From: UBA10677 sp045532295 | GTDB lineage: Bacteria > Bacillota > Clostridia > Christensenellales > Pumilibacteraceae | Assembly: GCA_045532295.1 (NCBI GenBank) | Contig: JAZSFP010000019.1 | Span: 1-15,983, forward strand | Reading direction: 5' to 3' | Length of the DNA: 15,983 bases | Shown here: positions 1 through 5,747 of the stretch, piece after piece | Layout: the number at the start of each line of letters is the position of its first letter | Numbering within the stretch: position 1 is the first letter of the stretch | The notes under the pieces: generated by a model | Told to the model about the DNA's origin: nothing | What the model saw: the letters and a program-made list of their open reading frames with translations, nothing else | Databases searched by the model: none | Position numbers and translations under genes: made by a program

Positions 1-13
1 AAATCTTAATAAT

Positions 14-42
14 AGTATACCCCCCCCGTGCATTTTTGTCAA
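14..42 (-). promoter_or_regulatory. Outward-facing sigma-A promoter with a G8 spacer tract
   Basis: On the minus strand a perfect -35 TTGACA (37-42) and a -10 TATACT (14-19) are 17 bases apart. It would drive a gene beyond the left edge. Eight consecutive G (C on the plus strand, 20-27) fill the half of the spacer next to the -10. At the present length the spacing is optimal. Slippage in the tract would change the spacing, so the promoter could be phase-variable. That is inference. Confidence 0.7.
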
Positions 43-84
43 GTATTTTTTATATTTTAAAACAATTTTTTAAAAATTACGGCT

Positions 85-118
85 TAAAAAATGCGGACAC
101 TAAAATAGCGTCCGCATC
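85..118 (-). terminator. Terminator of the feo operon
   Basis: An 8-bp stem, ATGCGGAC (91-98) with GTCCGCAT (110-117), is followed on the minus strand by a run of T (plus-strand A at 86-90). It lies just past the stop of the Cys-rich peptide gene, so it ends the feoA-feoB transcript. Confidence 0.8.
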
Positions 119-123
119 TTATA

Positions 124-327
124 TTATTCGTTTCGTTCAGCCCTGTCGTCGTCATCGTCGTGGCTTTGGCAACCGCAGTTACAACACGAGCAGTTACCGT
201 TGCACGAGCCTCCGTCGGGACAGCCTATACATTTTTTACCGCTTTTTTTAGCGTAGATAATATACGCAATCGCTCCGCCTACGATAAGGACTATGAGCGC
301 GATTGCAATGATTGCTCCTAAATCCAT
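124..327 (-). CDS. FeoB-associated Cys-rich membrane protein
   Basis: A 67-residue protein with one N-terminal membrane helix (about residues 4-25), a short basic stretch (AKKSGKK), then eight cysteines within 21 residues (C33, 36, 42, 46, 48, 49, 51, 53) and an Asp-rich tail (57-61). This is the layout of the FeoB-associated Cys-rich membrane protein family (Pfam FeoB_associated), found next to feoB in Bacillota. The family's role in Fe2+ uptake is presumed rather than proven; the cysteines could bind iron or act in redox chemistry. The gene starts 13 bases after the feoB stop, with GGAGG at 334-338 before ATG at 327, so it is the last gene of the operon. The family call rests on architecture and position. 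Confidence 0.85.
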   Translation of the reverse strand: MDLGAIIAIALIVLIVGGAIAYIIYAKKSGKKCIGCPDGGSCNGNCSCCNCGCQSHDDDDDRAERNE

Positions 328-340
328 AATTTGCCTCCGT

Positions 341-2362
341 TTAAGCCGCTTTCTTTTTATCGGCTTGTTTAAGTTCGTATTCTTTCTTGAGTTGACGCTG
401 TTTCTTTATAATAAGGAAAGTGAACAGTCCTACGATTGCGAGCGTGATTACCCAACCGATAATGGGGTAAAGGGGGCTTGCGTACGCGCTAAGCGTACCG
501 GTAAAGAGCGAGCCGAAGAACATTACGAGGAAACTTACCACGTAACCTACCGCAAACTGAAGTCCAACGCCTGCCCAGAACCATTTTCTACTCTTAATCT
601 CGGAGTTCATTGCGCCGAGCGCTGCAAAACAAGGGGGGGTGAAGAGGTTGAACATTAAGAACGCGAGCGCCGCTACCGAGGTTATACCTATAGTTTCCGC
701 TACCGCGCTTGCTCCGCCAACGAGTGCAAGGTCGTCAACGCTAATGAAACTGGTGAGCGCAAAGCAAGTAGCAATCGTGCCTACTACGTTTTCCTTTGCG
801 ATAAAGCCCGTAACGGCTGCTGCTGCAAGTTGCCACACCGCTACGCCGATAATGGGCGCGATTACGTAGCCGACGGGTTTAGCAATAGTTGCAAGAATTG
901 AAGTGCTTTCCATACCCTCTTCGATAACTTGGAATTGCCAGTTGAACGTCTGCATTACGTGAACTACGAAGTTACATACCAAGATAATCGTTCCTGCTTT
1001 TACGATATACGCCCAACCGCGTTGGAGCATAGAAATTGCCGCTCTTCCAAAGTGTGGAATTTTGTATTCGGGAAGTTCCATAATGAAAAAGGATTTTCTT
1101 GCTTTATATCCGTTAAGCGCGTTGATAAGGAGAGCGCAAAGGAAGATAATAATTATACCAACGAAGTACATCGTTGCTCCTACCCAAGGCGAGTCCGCAA
1201 AGAATACGCCTGCAAAGAGCGCGATTACGGGGAGTTTTGCTCCGCAAGGCATAAAAGGCGTAAGCATTGCCGTCGTTCTTCTCTCGCGTTCGTTTCTTAT
1301 AGTTCTACACGCCATTACGCCGGGGATTGCGCATCCCGTTCCGATGATGAAGGGGATAATGGACTTACCGGAAAGTCCAACCTTTTTAAATATAGGGTCA
1401 AGCACGACGGAGGCGCGAGCCATATATCCGCAGTCTTCCAACAGCGCAATAAGGAAGTACATTACCATAACGAGTGGTAAGAACCCTACTACCGCTATAA
1501 AGCCTCCGATCACGCCGTCAACGAGCAAACTTGCCCAAATACTATCACCAAGCACACCCGCAAGCGCCTCTTGTCCCATCTCGAGCAATTCTACGAGCCA
1601 GTCGGCAAGCCAAACCGCAGGGCCTACTTGCGAAAGCCAGAACACGCCGAACATTACCACGATAAAGAGGGGTATGCCCACCCAAGGATTAGTGATAACT
1701 TTATCGAACTTATCTTGCTTGGTAGTATCTTTAGAAATGGTCTTTCTAACCTCAACTTCTTTTACGATGCCGTTTACAAACTCAAAACGCTTTTTGTCGT
1801 ACTCTTCTACTACCGCTTTGTTAGTTAAGTCTATATCGCCCTGATTGTAGGGAGCGTTTTGACCCTTGCCGATACTTTCTATCGCGTAATTCACAAGGTC
1901 TTTAAGTCCCTTTGACGAAGTGGAAACCGTTTCTACTACCTTGCAACCAAGTTTTTCCGCAAGTTTAACGGTGTCTATCGTGTTGTCCTTTTTCTTGTTA
2001 AGGTCCGCTTTGTTGAGCGCCACCACTACGGGTATGCCAAGTTCAAGTAACTGCGTAGTGAAGAAAAGACTACGGCTAAGGTTAGTTGCGTCAACGATAT
2101 TTATTATCGCGTCGGGCTTTTCTTCGCGCACGTAACTGCTCGTGATACTCTCTTCGCTCGTAAAGGGCGACATCGAGTACGCGCCGGGAAGGTCTACTAT
2201 GATTAGTTCGTCTTCGCCTTTGTAGTAACTTCTCTTAATCGCGTGCTCCTTTCTCTCGACCGTAACGCCCGCCCAGTTGCCGACTTTTTCACTTCTGCCG
2301 GTAAGAGCGTTGTACATCGTGGTCTTTCCACTGTTAGGATTGCCCGCAAGCGCAATTCTCAT
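341..2362 (-). CDS. feoB: Ferrous iron transport protein B
   Basis: A 673-residue Fe2+ transporter of the cytoplasmic membrane. The N-terminal G domain has G1 GNPNSGKT (7-14), the FeoB switch I region VGNWAGVTVER (27-37), G3 DLPG (57-60), G4 NKAD (117-120) and a G5-like STSSKG (147-152). A helical linker follows to about residue 220, then a polytopic membrane domain. That domain carries two Cys-containing gate motifs, GTGCAIPGVMA (341-351) and FMPCGAKLP (370-378). The length fits the short clostridial type. The start is supported by GGAGG before ATG 2362. It lies 92 bases downstream of feoA and is followed after 13 bases by the Cys-rich peptide gene. An uninterrupted C7 run sits in the coding strand (plus-strand G at 633-639, the TPPC codons), a possible slippage site. 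The reading frame is intact here. Confidence 0.97.
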   Translation of the reverse strand: MRIALAGNPNSGKTTMYNALTGRSEKVGNWAGVTVERKEHAIKRSYYKGEDELIIVDLPGAYSMSPFTSEESITSSYVREEKPDAIINIVDATNLSRSLFFTTQLLELGIPVVVALNKADLNKKKDNTIDTVKLAEKLGCKVVETVSTSSKGLKDLVNYAIESIGKGQNAPYNQGDIDLTNKAVVEEYDKKRFEFVNGIVKEVEVRKTISKDTTKQDKFDKVITNPWVGIPLFIVVMFGVFWLSQVGPAVWLADWLVELLEMGQEALAGVLGDSIWASLLVDGVIGGFIAVVGFLPLVMVMYFLIALLEDCGYMARASVVLDPIFKKVGLSGKSIIPFIIGTGCAIPGVMACRTIRNERERRTTAMLTPFMPCGAKLPVIALFAGVFFADSPWVGATMYFVGIIIIFLCALLINALNGYKARKSFFIMELPEYKIPHFGRAAISMLQRGWAYIVKAGTIILVCNFVVHVMQTFNWQFQVIEEGMESTSILATIAKPVGYVIAPIIGVAVWQLAAAAVTGFIAKENVVGTIATCFALTSFISVDDLALVGGASAVAETIGITSVAALAFLMFNLFTPPCFAALGAMNSEIKSRKWFWAGVGLQFAVGYVVSFLVMFFGSLFTGTLSAYASPLYPIIGWVITLAIVGLFTFLIIKKQRQLKKEYELKQADKKKAA

Positions 2363-2398
2363 TTTGCTTTAACCTCCAAAACTTTTTCTTTTTATTCG

Positions 2399-2416
2399 TG
2401 TTAGCCATTGCTAACA
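2399..2416. promoter_or_regulatory. Palindrome in the feoA-feoB gap, candidate metalloregulator site
   Basis: TGTTAGC-catt-GCTAACA is a perfect 7-bp inverted repeat with a 4-base centre. Its first 17 bases match the feoA start region (2691-2707) at 16 positions. The GTTAG...CTAAC half-sites recall operators of the DtxR/MntR family, which commonly control feo genes. The regulator assignment is inference. As RNA it could also form a small hairpin 37 bases before the feoB start. Confidence 0.45.
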
Positions 2417-2454
2417 AGTAGGGATAAAAAGAACCGCCTTCAATTTTTTGGCGT

Positions 2455-2700
2455 TTATTTTATTTCAATGCAGTCCGCAAGACCTTTATCAATATTATAG
2501 CGCGCGTCCTTAATAACGACTACTAAGCCACCGCGATTGCTGTTTACTACGGTAATTTTTTCACCTTCGTAGCAACCGAGCGAGAAAAGGAAGGCGTCGA
2601 GTTCTTCGTCGTCCGTCTCTATTCCTTTGATTTCGTACTCTTTGCCTACTTCGGCGTCAACTAAAGTCATATTACGCGCTCCAAAAATATTGTTAGTCAT
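2455..2700 (-). CDS. feoA: Ferrous iron transport protein A
   Basis: An 81-residue FeoA with an SH3-like beta-barrel fold. FeoA is a small cytoplasmic partner thought to regulate FeoB. The family pattern is visible: an N-terminal MTLVDAEVGKEYEIKGI strand pair, a helix with LGCYEGEKITVV (the family's usual L-x-x-LG-x-x-x-G-x-x-V region), and a C-terminal strand around RYNIDKGLADCIEI. An upstream in-frame ATG at 2712 would add MELA, but it lies 6 bases from the -10 box, near the predicted transcription start. The ATG at 2700 has GGAG (2707-2710) six bases before it, so I prefer that one. It is the first gene of the feo operon. Confidence 0.9.
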   Translation of the reverse strand: MTNNIFGARNMTLVDAEVGKEYEIKGIETDDEELDAFLFSLGCYEGEKITVVNSNRGGLVVVIKDARYNIDKGLADCIEIK

Positions 2701-2707
2701 TGCTAAC
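2691..2707. promoter_or_regulatory. Imperfect palindrome over the feoA start codon
   Basis: TGTTAGTCATTGCTAAC differs by one base from the palindrome at 2399-2415. On the minus strand it reads GTTAG-caATGa-CTAAC, with the feoA ATG in its centre, and it touches the Shine-Dalgarno. It could be a repressor operator just downstream of the -10, or an RNA hairpin masking the start. Function is inferred. Confidence 0.4.
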
Positions 2708-2717
2708 TCCATACGGG

Positions 2718-2746
2718 ATTATACCACTCTATCCTATCTTTGTCAA
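2718..2746 (-). promoter_or_regulatory. Promoter of the feo operon
   Basis: On the minus strand TTGACA (2741-2746) and TATAAT (2718-2723) are exactly 17 bases apart. Transcription would start about 2711, which leaves a leader of only about ten bases before the feoA ATG at 2700. Confidence 0.85.
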
Positions 2747-2860
2747 CTGTTTTTGTGGGGATTTAGAAAAAAAGTTCAAGTTTTTATTTTTCAAAAATGC
2801 CCGTTATATCTATACGCGCTAAAGCGGTGAAATATGCCGTAAAGTATGCTCTTCGCTTAA

Positions 2861-2894
2861 AAAAGCGCGAGAGTTGTAAAAAATTCGCGCTTTT
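2861..2894. terminator. Strong hairpin in the feoA to tRNA gap
   Basis: A perfect 10-bp stem, AAAAGCGCGA (2861-2870) with TCGCGCTTTT (2885-2894), has T-rich flanks on both strands. It has terminator form, but no gene clearly reads into it. The rest of the 2747-2934 gap shows no convincing gene. Confidence 0.4.
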
Positions 2895-2934
2895 GCTCTT
2901 TTTTAGTACTCTTTTCAAAAGTAGGCGAAAATGT

Positions 2935-2963
2935 TTGACTTTTTACGCCCTTTCCATTATAAT
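2935..2963 (+). promoter_or_regulatory. Promoter of tRNA-Pro(CGG)
   Basis: TTGACT (2935-2940), a 17-base spacer and TATAAT (2958-2963) end 11 bases before the mature tRNA 5' end. A second TATAAT follows directly (2964-2969) but at poor spacing. Confidence 0.85.
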
Positions 2964-2974
2964 TATAATGCTCT

Positions 2975-3050
2975 CGGGGTGTAGCGCAGTTGGTAGCGCG
3001 CATGGTTCGGGACCATGAGGTCGTGGGTTCAAATCCCGTCACTCCGACCA
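2975..3050 (+). tRNA. tRNA-Pro, anticodon CGG
   Basis: A full cloverleaf can be folded. The acceptor is CGGGGTG (2975-2981) with CACTCCG (3040-3046), the discriminator is A, and CCA is encoded (3048-3050). The D stem is GCGC/GCGC. The anticodon stem CATGG/CCATG encloses loop TTCGGGA with anticodon CGG (3008-3010), which reads CCG. The T arm is GTGGG-TTCAAAT-CCCGT. Its 3' end is copied twice downstream. Confidence 0.95.
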
Positions 3051-3087
3051 AAAAAATAAGACTGCGTTTTTGCAGTCTTATTTTTTT
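3051..3087 (+). terminator. Terminator 1, after tRNA-Pro(CGG)
   Basis: The stem AAAATAAGACTGC with GCAGTCTTATTTT has loop GTTTTT and ends in a T run. It starts at the base after the encoded CCA. Its symmetry means it could also stop minus-strand transcripts. Confidence 0.9.
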
Positions 3088-3225
3088 AGGATAGGGATTT
3101 GAAACCTAAGAGGGCGCGAGCGTTAATAAAACAGTCCTGTGAACTGTTTTTAGCGAGCGGACGAGCAATCTATGATTGCGAAGTCGGTAAATTGCTCGCA
3201 ATTTACTATCCCGTCACTCCGACCA

Positions 3226-3262
3226 AAACAAAAACACTGCACCTTTGCAGTGTTTTTGTTTT
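3226..3262 (+). terminator. Terminator 2, after the second tRNA tail copy
   Basis: AAACAAAAACACTGC pairs with GCAGTGTTTTTGTTT around loop ACCTTT. Position and tip sequence match terminator 1, but the stem sequence differs in a way that keeps the pairing. Confidence 0.8.
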
Positions 3263-3395
3263 CGTTGTGAGGTAAGAGATTTAACTGCGCCGTTTACTCT
3301 CATTTGTTTTATTTTTCTCGTAAATAGGCGCAAGTTCACGCTTTGCATAGCAATGCAAGGGAAACGGAGTTTCCTGCTATCCCGTCACTCCGACC

Positions 3396-3433
3396 AAAAA
3401 AACAAGACTGCGTTTTTGCAGTCTTGTTTTTTT
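3396..3433. terminator. Terminator 3, after the third tRNA tail copy
   Basis: AAACAAGACTGC pairs with GCAGTCTTGTTT around loop GTTTTT, with long A and T runs on either side. Compared with terminator 1, one T-A pair is a C-G pair, a compensatory change. Being symmetric, it may also end minus-strand transcripts from the permease gene at 3510-4289, which has no other terminator. Confidence 0.8.
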
Positions 3434-3509
3434 AGGATAGGGATTTAACTGCGTCGTTTACTACTACTTTCTATACCTTTTTATTCAGTCACGCGACCAT
3501 TTTACTCTT

Positions 3510-4289
3510 TTACAGGAGATAATTCACCGTCAAAATCACGATACTCGTAACGATCATAACGATACCAACCACGCGGTTTAAGGTTTTGGCGTTCGCTTTG
3601 TTTGCGATTTTCGACGCAATTCTCGCCCAAAGCAAAGTAAATACTACGCATAGCACGAGGCAGAGAATATCAGGCATACCCCCGATTATAAAATGACTGA
3701 CACCGCCGGTAAGCGCCGTAAACGCCATAATAAATACGCTTGTGCCAACCGCCAAATGCATAGGATAGCCAAGAAACGAAGTCAGAACGAGCAACAGCAT
3801 CATTCCTCCGCCTGCTCCTACAAAACCGCATATAAAACCAACGAATATACCTCCGACGATTGCCTTGATCAGTCTACTTTTGGGAGAACTTTCTTCTAAT
3901 TGCTCTTTCGTTTTGTTAACGGGCTTTAAAATAAAACGCAGTCCGATAATAATCAACGCAATCTGCATCGTGCCGTTCATTGCTTGCTCTGGTAGAAAAC
4001 TTGCCACGAAACTACCTATCGTCGTTACGATAAGAACGCTTATAAGCAACGGCAAACTGTTTTTTACGTCTAAATTTCCGCTTTTCTTATAGGTATACGC
4101 ACTGATGAGGCTTGCTAAAACGTCGCTGATAAGCCCTATTCCTACTGCGTCATAAGCAGGTACGCCCAAAAAAGTTGTAAGCATAGGTCCTATTACGGCG
4201 GCAGCGCTCATGCCAGCAAAACCCGTTCCGATCCCTGCCCCCGCGCCTGCGATAAAGCACCCAAGTATTTTAATTAAAGTTTCTTCCAT
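3510..4289 (-). CDS. TauE/SafE family permease
   Basis: A 259-residue integral membrane protein of the TauE/SafE family (Pfam TauE), predicted in the cytoplasmic membrane with about eight helices in two similar halves. The first half opens with CFIAGAGAGIGTGFAGMSAAAV and the second with GFICGFVGAGGGMMLLL; this paired glycine-rich GxxxGFxGxGGG pattern is the family signature. Members move sulfite, sulfoacetate or other organosulfur anions, but the substrate cannot be read from the sequence. The start is ATG 4289, with only a weak Shine-Dalgarno (GAGACG). It lies 57 bases downstream of the peroxiredoxin gene on the same strand, so the two may be cotranscribed. The transcript probably ends at the hairpin at 3396-3433. 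Confidence 0.88.
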   Translation of the reverse strand: MEETLIKILGCFIAGAGAGIGTGFAGMSAAAVIGPMLTTFLGVPAYDAVGIGLISDVLASLISAYTYKKSGNLDVKNSLPLLISVLIVTTIGSFVASFLPEQAMNGTMQIALIIIGLRFILKPVNKTKEQLEESSPKSRLIKAIVGGIFVGFICGFVGAGGGMMLLLVLTSFLGYPMHLAVGTSVFIMAFTALTGGVSHFIIGGMPDILCLVLCVVFTLLWARIASKIANKANAKTLNRVVGIVMIVTSIVILTVNYLL

Positions 4290-4346
4290 AATACGTCTCG
4301 TTAAATTAGTATTCGTTCGTTCCTTGCAATGTTTTTCGTTATCTTT

Positions 4347-4805
4347 TTATTCTTCTAACAACTTTAAAATTTCGTCGGCGTTGGTGTCGGGTTTTACTTT
4401 GGGCATAACCGCTTGAACCGTTCCTTGCTCGTCGATTAAGAACGTCGTTCTTACAACGCCCATACTCACTTTGCCGTACAACTTTTTCTCTTGCCAAACG
4501 TCAAACGCTTGGATTGCTGAAAGTTCGGGATCAGAAAGCAAAACGAACGGCAAGTTATACTTCGTCGCAAAATTTAAATGCGAGTTAACGCTATCTTTGC
4601 TAATGCCGATAACCACCGCGTTTTTGCTTTCGATCTCCTTGTTTTTAAGAGCAAAAGCGCAGGCTTGTCTCGTGCAACCAGGCGTATTGTCCTTTGGATA
4701 AAAGTATAAAACCACTTTCTTTCCCAAAAAATCGGATAAAGAAACCATATTCCCATTTTTATCGGGTAAGATAAACTGCGGTGCTTTCGTTCCAACCTCT
4801 AACAT
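4347..4805 (-). CDS. bcp: Thioredoxin-dependent thiol peroxidase, Bcp type
   Basis: A 152-residue peroxiredoxin of the Bcp/PrxQ subfamily, a cytoplasmic enzyme that reduces H2O2 and organic hydroperoxides using thioredoxin. The thioredoxin-like fold begins with GTKAPQFILPDKNG. The active site YPKDNTPGCTRQACAF places the peroxidatic Cys at 44 and a resolving Cys at 49, the CxxxxC form that makes an intramolecular disulfide. GISKDSVNSHLNFATKYNLPF and the TFLIDEQG strand are also typical. Full length for the family. AAGGAG lies before ATG 4805. It may form an operon with the TauE permease downstream. Confidence 0.95.
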   Translation of the reverse strand: MLEVGTKAPQFILPDKNGNMVSLSDFLGKKVVLYFYPKDNTPGCTRQACAFALKNKEIESKNAVVIGISKDSVNSHLNFATKYNLPFVLLSDPELSAIQAFDVWQEKKLYGKVSMGVVRTTFLIDEQGTVQAVMPKVKPDTNADEILKLLEE

Positions 4806-4906
4806 TTTTAACTCCTTGTCTCAATTACAAAATATTTAATAACGCTTTAATAAAAGACGTTTTTACCATCCTTACTAATTAACCCGTTGTTTTAAAATCC
4901 TTAGTT

Positions 4907-4935
4907 ATTATATCATATCATCGTTAAAAAGTAAA
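4907..4935 (-). promoter_or_regulatory. Probable promoter of the peroxiredoxin gene
   Basis: On the minus strand TTTACT (4930-4935), 17 bases, then TATAAT (4907-4912). The leader to ATG 4805 would be about 95 bases. The -35 matches the consensus at only four of six positions. Confidence 0.55.
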
Positions 4936-4940
4936 GATTT

Positions 4941-5150
4941 TTATAAGTAAAGTAACCATTTTACACTCTCTTTTGCCTTGCGCACAAGAGCAATAACGCC
5001 CATACCAAGTCCTGCGCCTATATACAAAAACCCAGCCATAAGCGTCGGTGGCATAAACTGAAGTAAAATCTTGGACATCGGAGCGTTAAGCGCGTATAAT
5101 CCTGCCGCTAAAATTGCAAGTATTATGCCCGTATTCATCGTCTTTTCCAT
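4941..5150 (-). pseudogene. Truncated EamA/DMT-family transporter, N-terminal part only
   Basis: The 69 residues match the start of an EamA-type drug/metabolite transporter: one helix (GIILAILAAGLYALNAPMSK, about 8-27), then PPTLMAGFLYIGAGLGMGVIALVRK (35-59), which forms the second helix. Intact members have about ten helices and near 290 residues. Here the frame stops after SVKWLLYL and no remaining helices appear on this strand in the 135 bases before the peroxiredoxin gene, so the 3' part was probably deleted. The start at 5150 has a purine tract of eight G (plus-strand C, 5157-5164) in the Shine-Dalgarno position, six bases from the ATG. A possible promoter lies upstream (TTGACT, 17 bases, TATCAT). 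A short functional peptide cannot be ruled out. Confidence 0.7.
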
Positions 5151-5242
5151 ATCTTACCCCCCCCTTTTATCCCCCTTGGGTGGATATGATAATTATAGCA
5201 CGACTATAAGTCAATTAATTCCATATCGTTACTTTATAATCG

Positions 5243-5271
5243 TTGACAAAAAATATATATACGAGTATAAT
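5243..5271 (+). promoter_or_regulatory. Consensus promoter of the small gene at 5299
   Basis: TTGACA (5243-5248), exactly 17 bases, TATAAT (5266-5271). It is followed by GGGAGGT (5288-5294) and ATG at 5299, so the leader is short. Confidence 0.9.
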
Positions 5272-5298
5272 GTAATTACGATATTTTGGGAGGTAATT

Positions 5299-5685
5299 AT
5301 GAAATTCGTTGAATATGATAGAAAAGTCCACGGCGAAATTTACCCTGCTCCTGCAGGTTTTATTGAAAAAATAAAAGACTTGCCCGTTGAAAAGCAAGTT
5401 GAATATTTTCGCGTCGTAGAGGGTTGTTGTAGGGGCGAGCGCGCTTACGGGATGAGTTCAATCAATTCTTCCTATTCTTCCGCGCGCAAACTTGAAGATA
5501 GTTCTTACTGCCACGCCGCAATCGTCAAGGACGGACTTATAGTGGGCATACTTTCTCACAGCGAATGTTGTAGTGAGTTTGCCGCGTATCCCCACGAACC
5601 CTACTACGTTTACAGTACCGAGGACAATAACGGCGCAGGCTATAAAACCTACGACGAATATATGACGCTCGTTTGCGTTGAATAG
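5299..5685 (+). CDS. Small soluble protein of unknown function
   Basis: A 128-residue protein I do not recognise. It has no signal peptide or membrane helix and is probably cytoplasmic. Two Cys pairs (C43-C44 and C90-C91) and single C71 and C126 stand out, with a SSINSSYSSARK stretch (53-64) and an aromatic, acidic C-terminal third (YYVYSTEDNNGAGYKTYDEY). The open frame continues upstream to 5071, but the start at 5299 is fixed by GGGAGGT at 5288-5294 and by the promoter, which lies inside the longer frame. The gene is a clean single-gene unit with a consensus promoter and a strong terminator, so it is probably real and well expressed. No neighbour hints at its role. Confidence 0.75.
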   Translation: MKFVEYDRKVHGEIYPAPAGFIEKIKDLPVEKQVEYFRVVEGCCRGERAYGMSSINSSYSSARKLEDSSYCHAAIVKDGLIVGILSHSECCSEFAAYPHEPYYVYSTEDNNGAGYKTYDEYMTLVCVE

Positions 5686-5700
5686 GTAAATATGCAAATA

Positions 5701-5744
5701 AAAACACACTACGGTATCGTTTTTTTGAACCGTAGTGTGTTTTT
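5701..5744. terminator. Bidirectional terminator between convergent genes
   Basis: A 15-bp perfect stem (5701-5715 with 5730-5744, allowing one base of slack) has A and T runs at its ends, between the + gene ending at 5685 and the - gene ending at 5748. It can serve both. Confidence 0.9.
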
Positions 5745-5747
5745 TCT

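Larger units (their letters stand above)
3033..3433 (+). repeat. Array of tRNA-Pro 3' tails, each followed by a terminator
   Basis: The last 18 bases of the tRNA (ATCCCGTCACTCCGACCA) occur three times: 3033-3050 (inside the tRNA), 3208-3225 and 3379-3396. The ends are 175 and 171 bp apart. Each tail is followed at once by an A-rich/T-rich hairpin terminator with ACTGC/GCAGT at its tip. After the terminators comes a related stretch: GGATAGGGATTTGAAACC, then a diverged GAGGTAAGAGATTTAACTGCG, then GGATAGGGATTTAACTGCG. Before each extra tail lie short perfect hairpins (3128-3150, 3165-3179 and 3187-3206 in unit 1; 3341-3360 and 3360-3374 in unit 2). No protein of any credible size is encoded. It reads as a diverged tandem array. 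Origin and function are unknown. Confidence 0.8.

Noticed and set aside
929..1844. Long open frames on the plus strand opposite feoB
   Set aside because: FeoB on the minus strand has all its motifs in one intact frame. The opposite frames lack ribosome sites and any family features.
2362..2410. 24-codon frame from the ATG inside the gap palindrome into feoB
   Set aside because: No Shine-Dalgarno precedes it and it overlaps the feoB start in another frame. The ATG is explained by the palindrome.
2857..3051. Minus-strand frame reading GFEPTTSWSR across the tRNA
   Set aside because: This is the antisense translation of tRNA-Pro(CGG), a well-known spurious ORF type.
3208..3396. Extra tRNA genes or a CRISPR array at the repeated tails
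   Set aside because: The copies carry only the last 18 bases of the tRNA, with no D or anticodon arm. There are three units of about 170 bp with diverged interiors, unlike CRISPR spacing.
5071..5298. Upstream extension of the small gene at 5299
   Set aside because: It contains the promoter and runs antisense to the EamA remnant. The ribosome site at 5288-5294 fixes the start.
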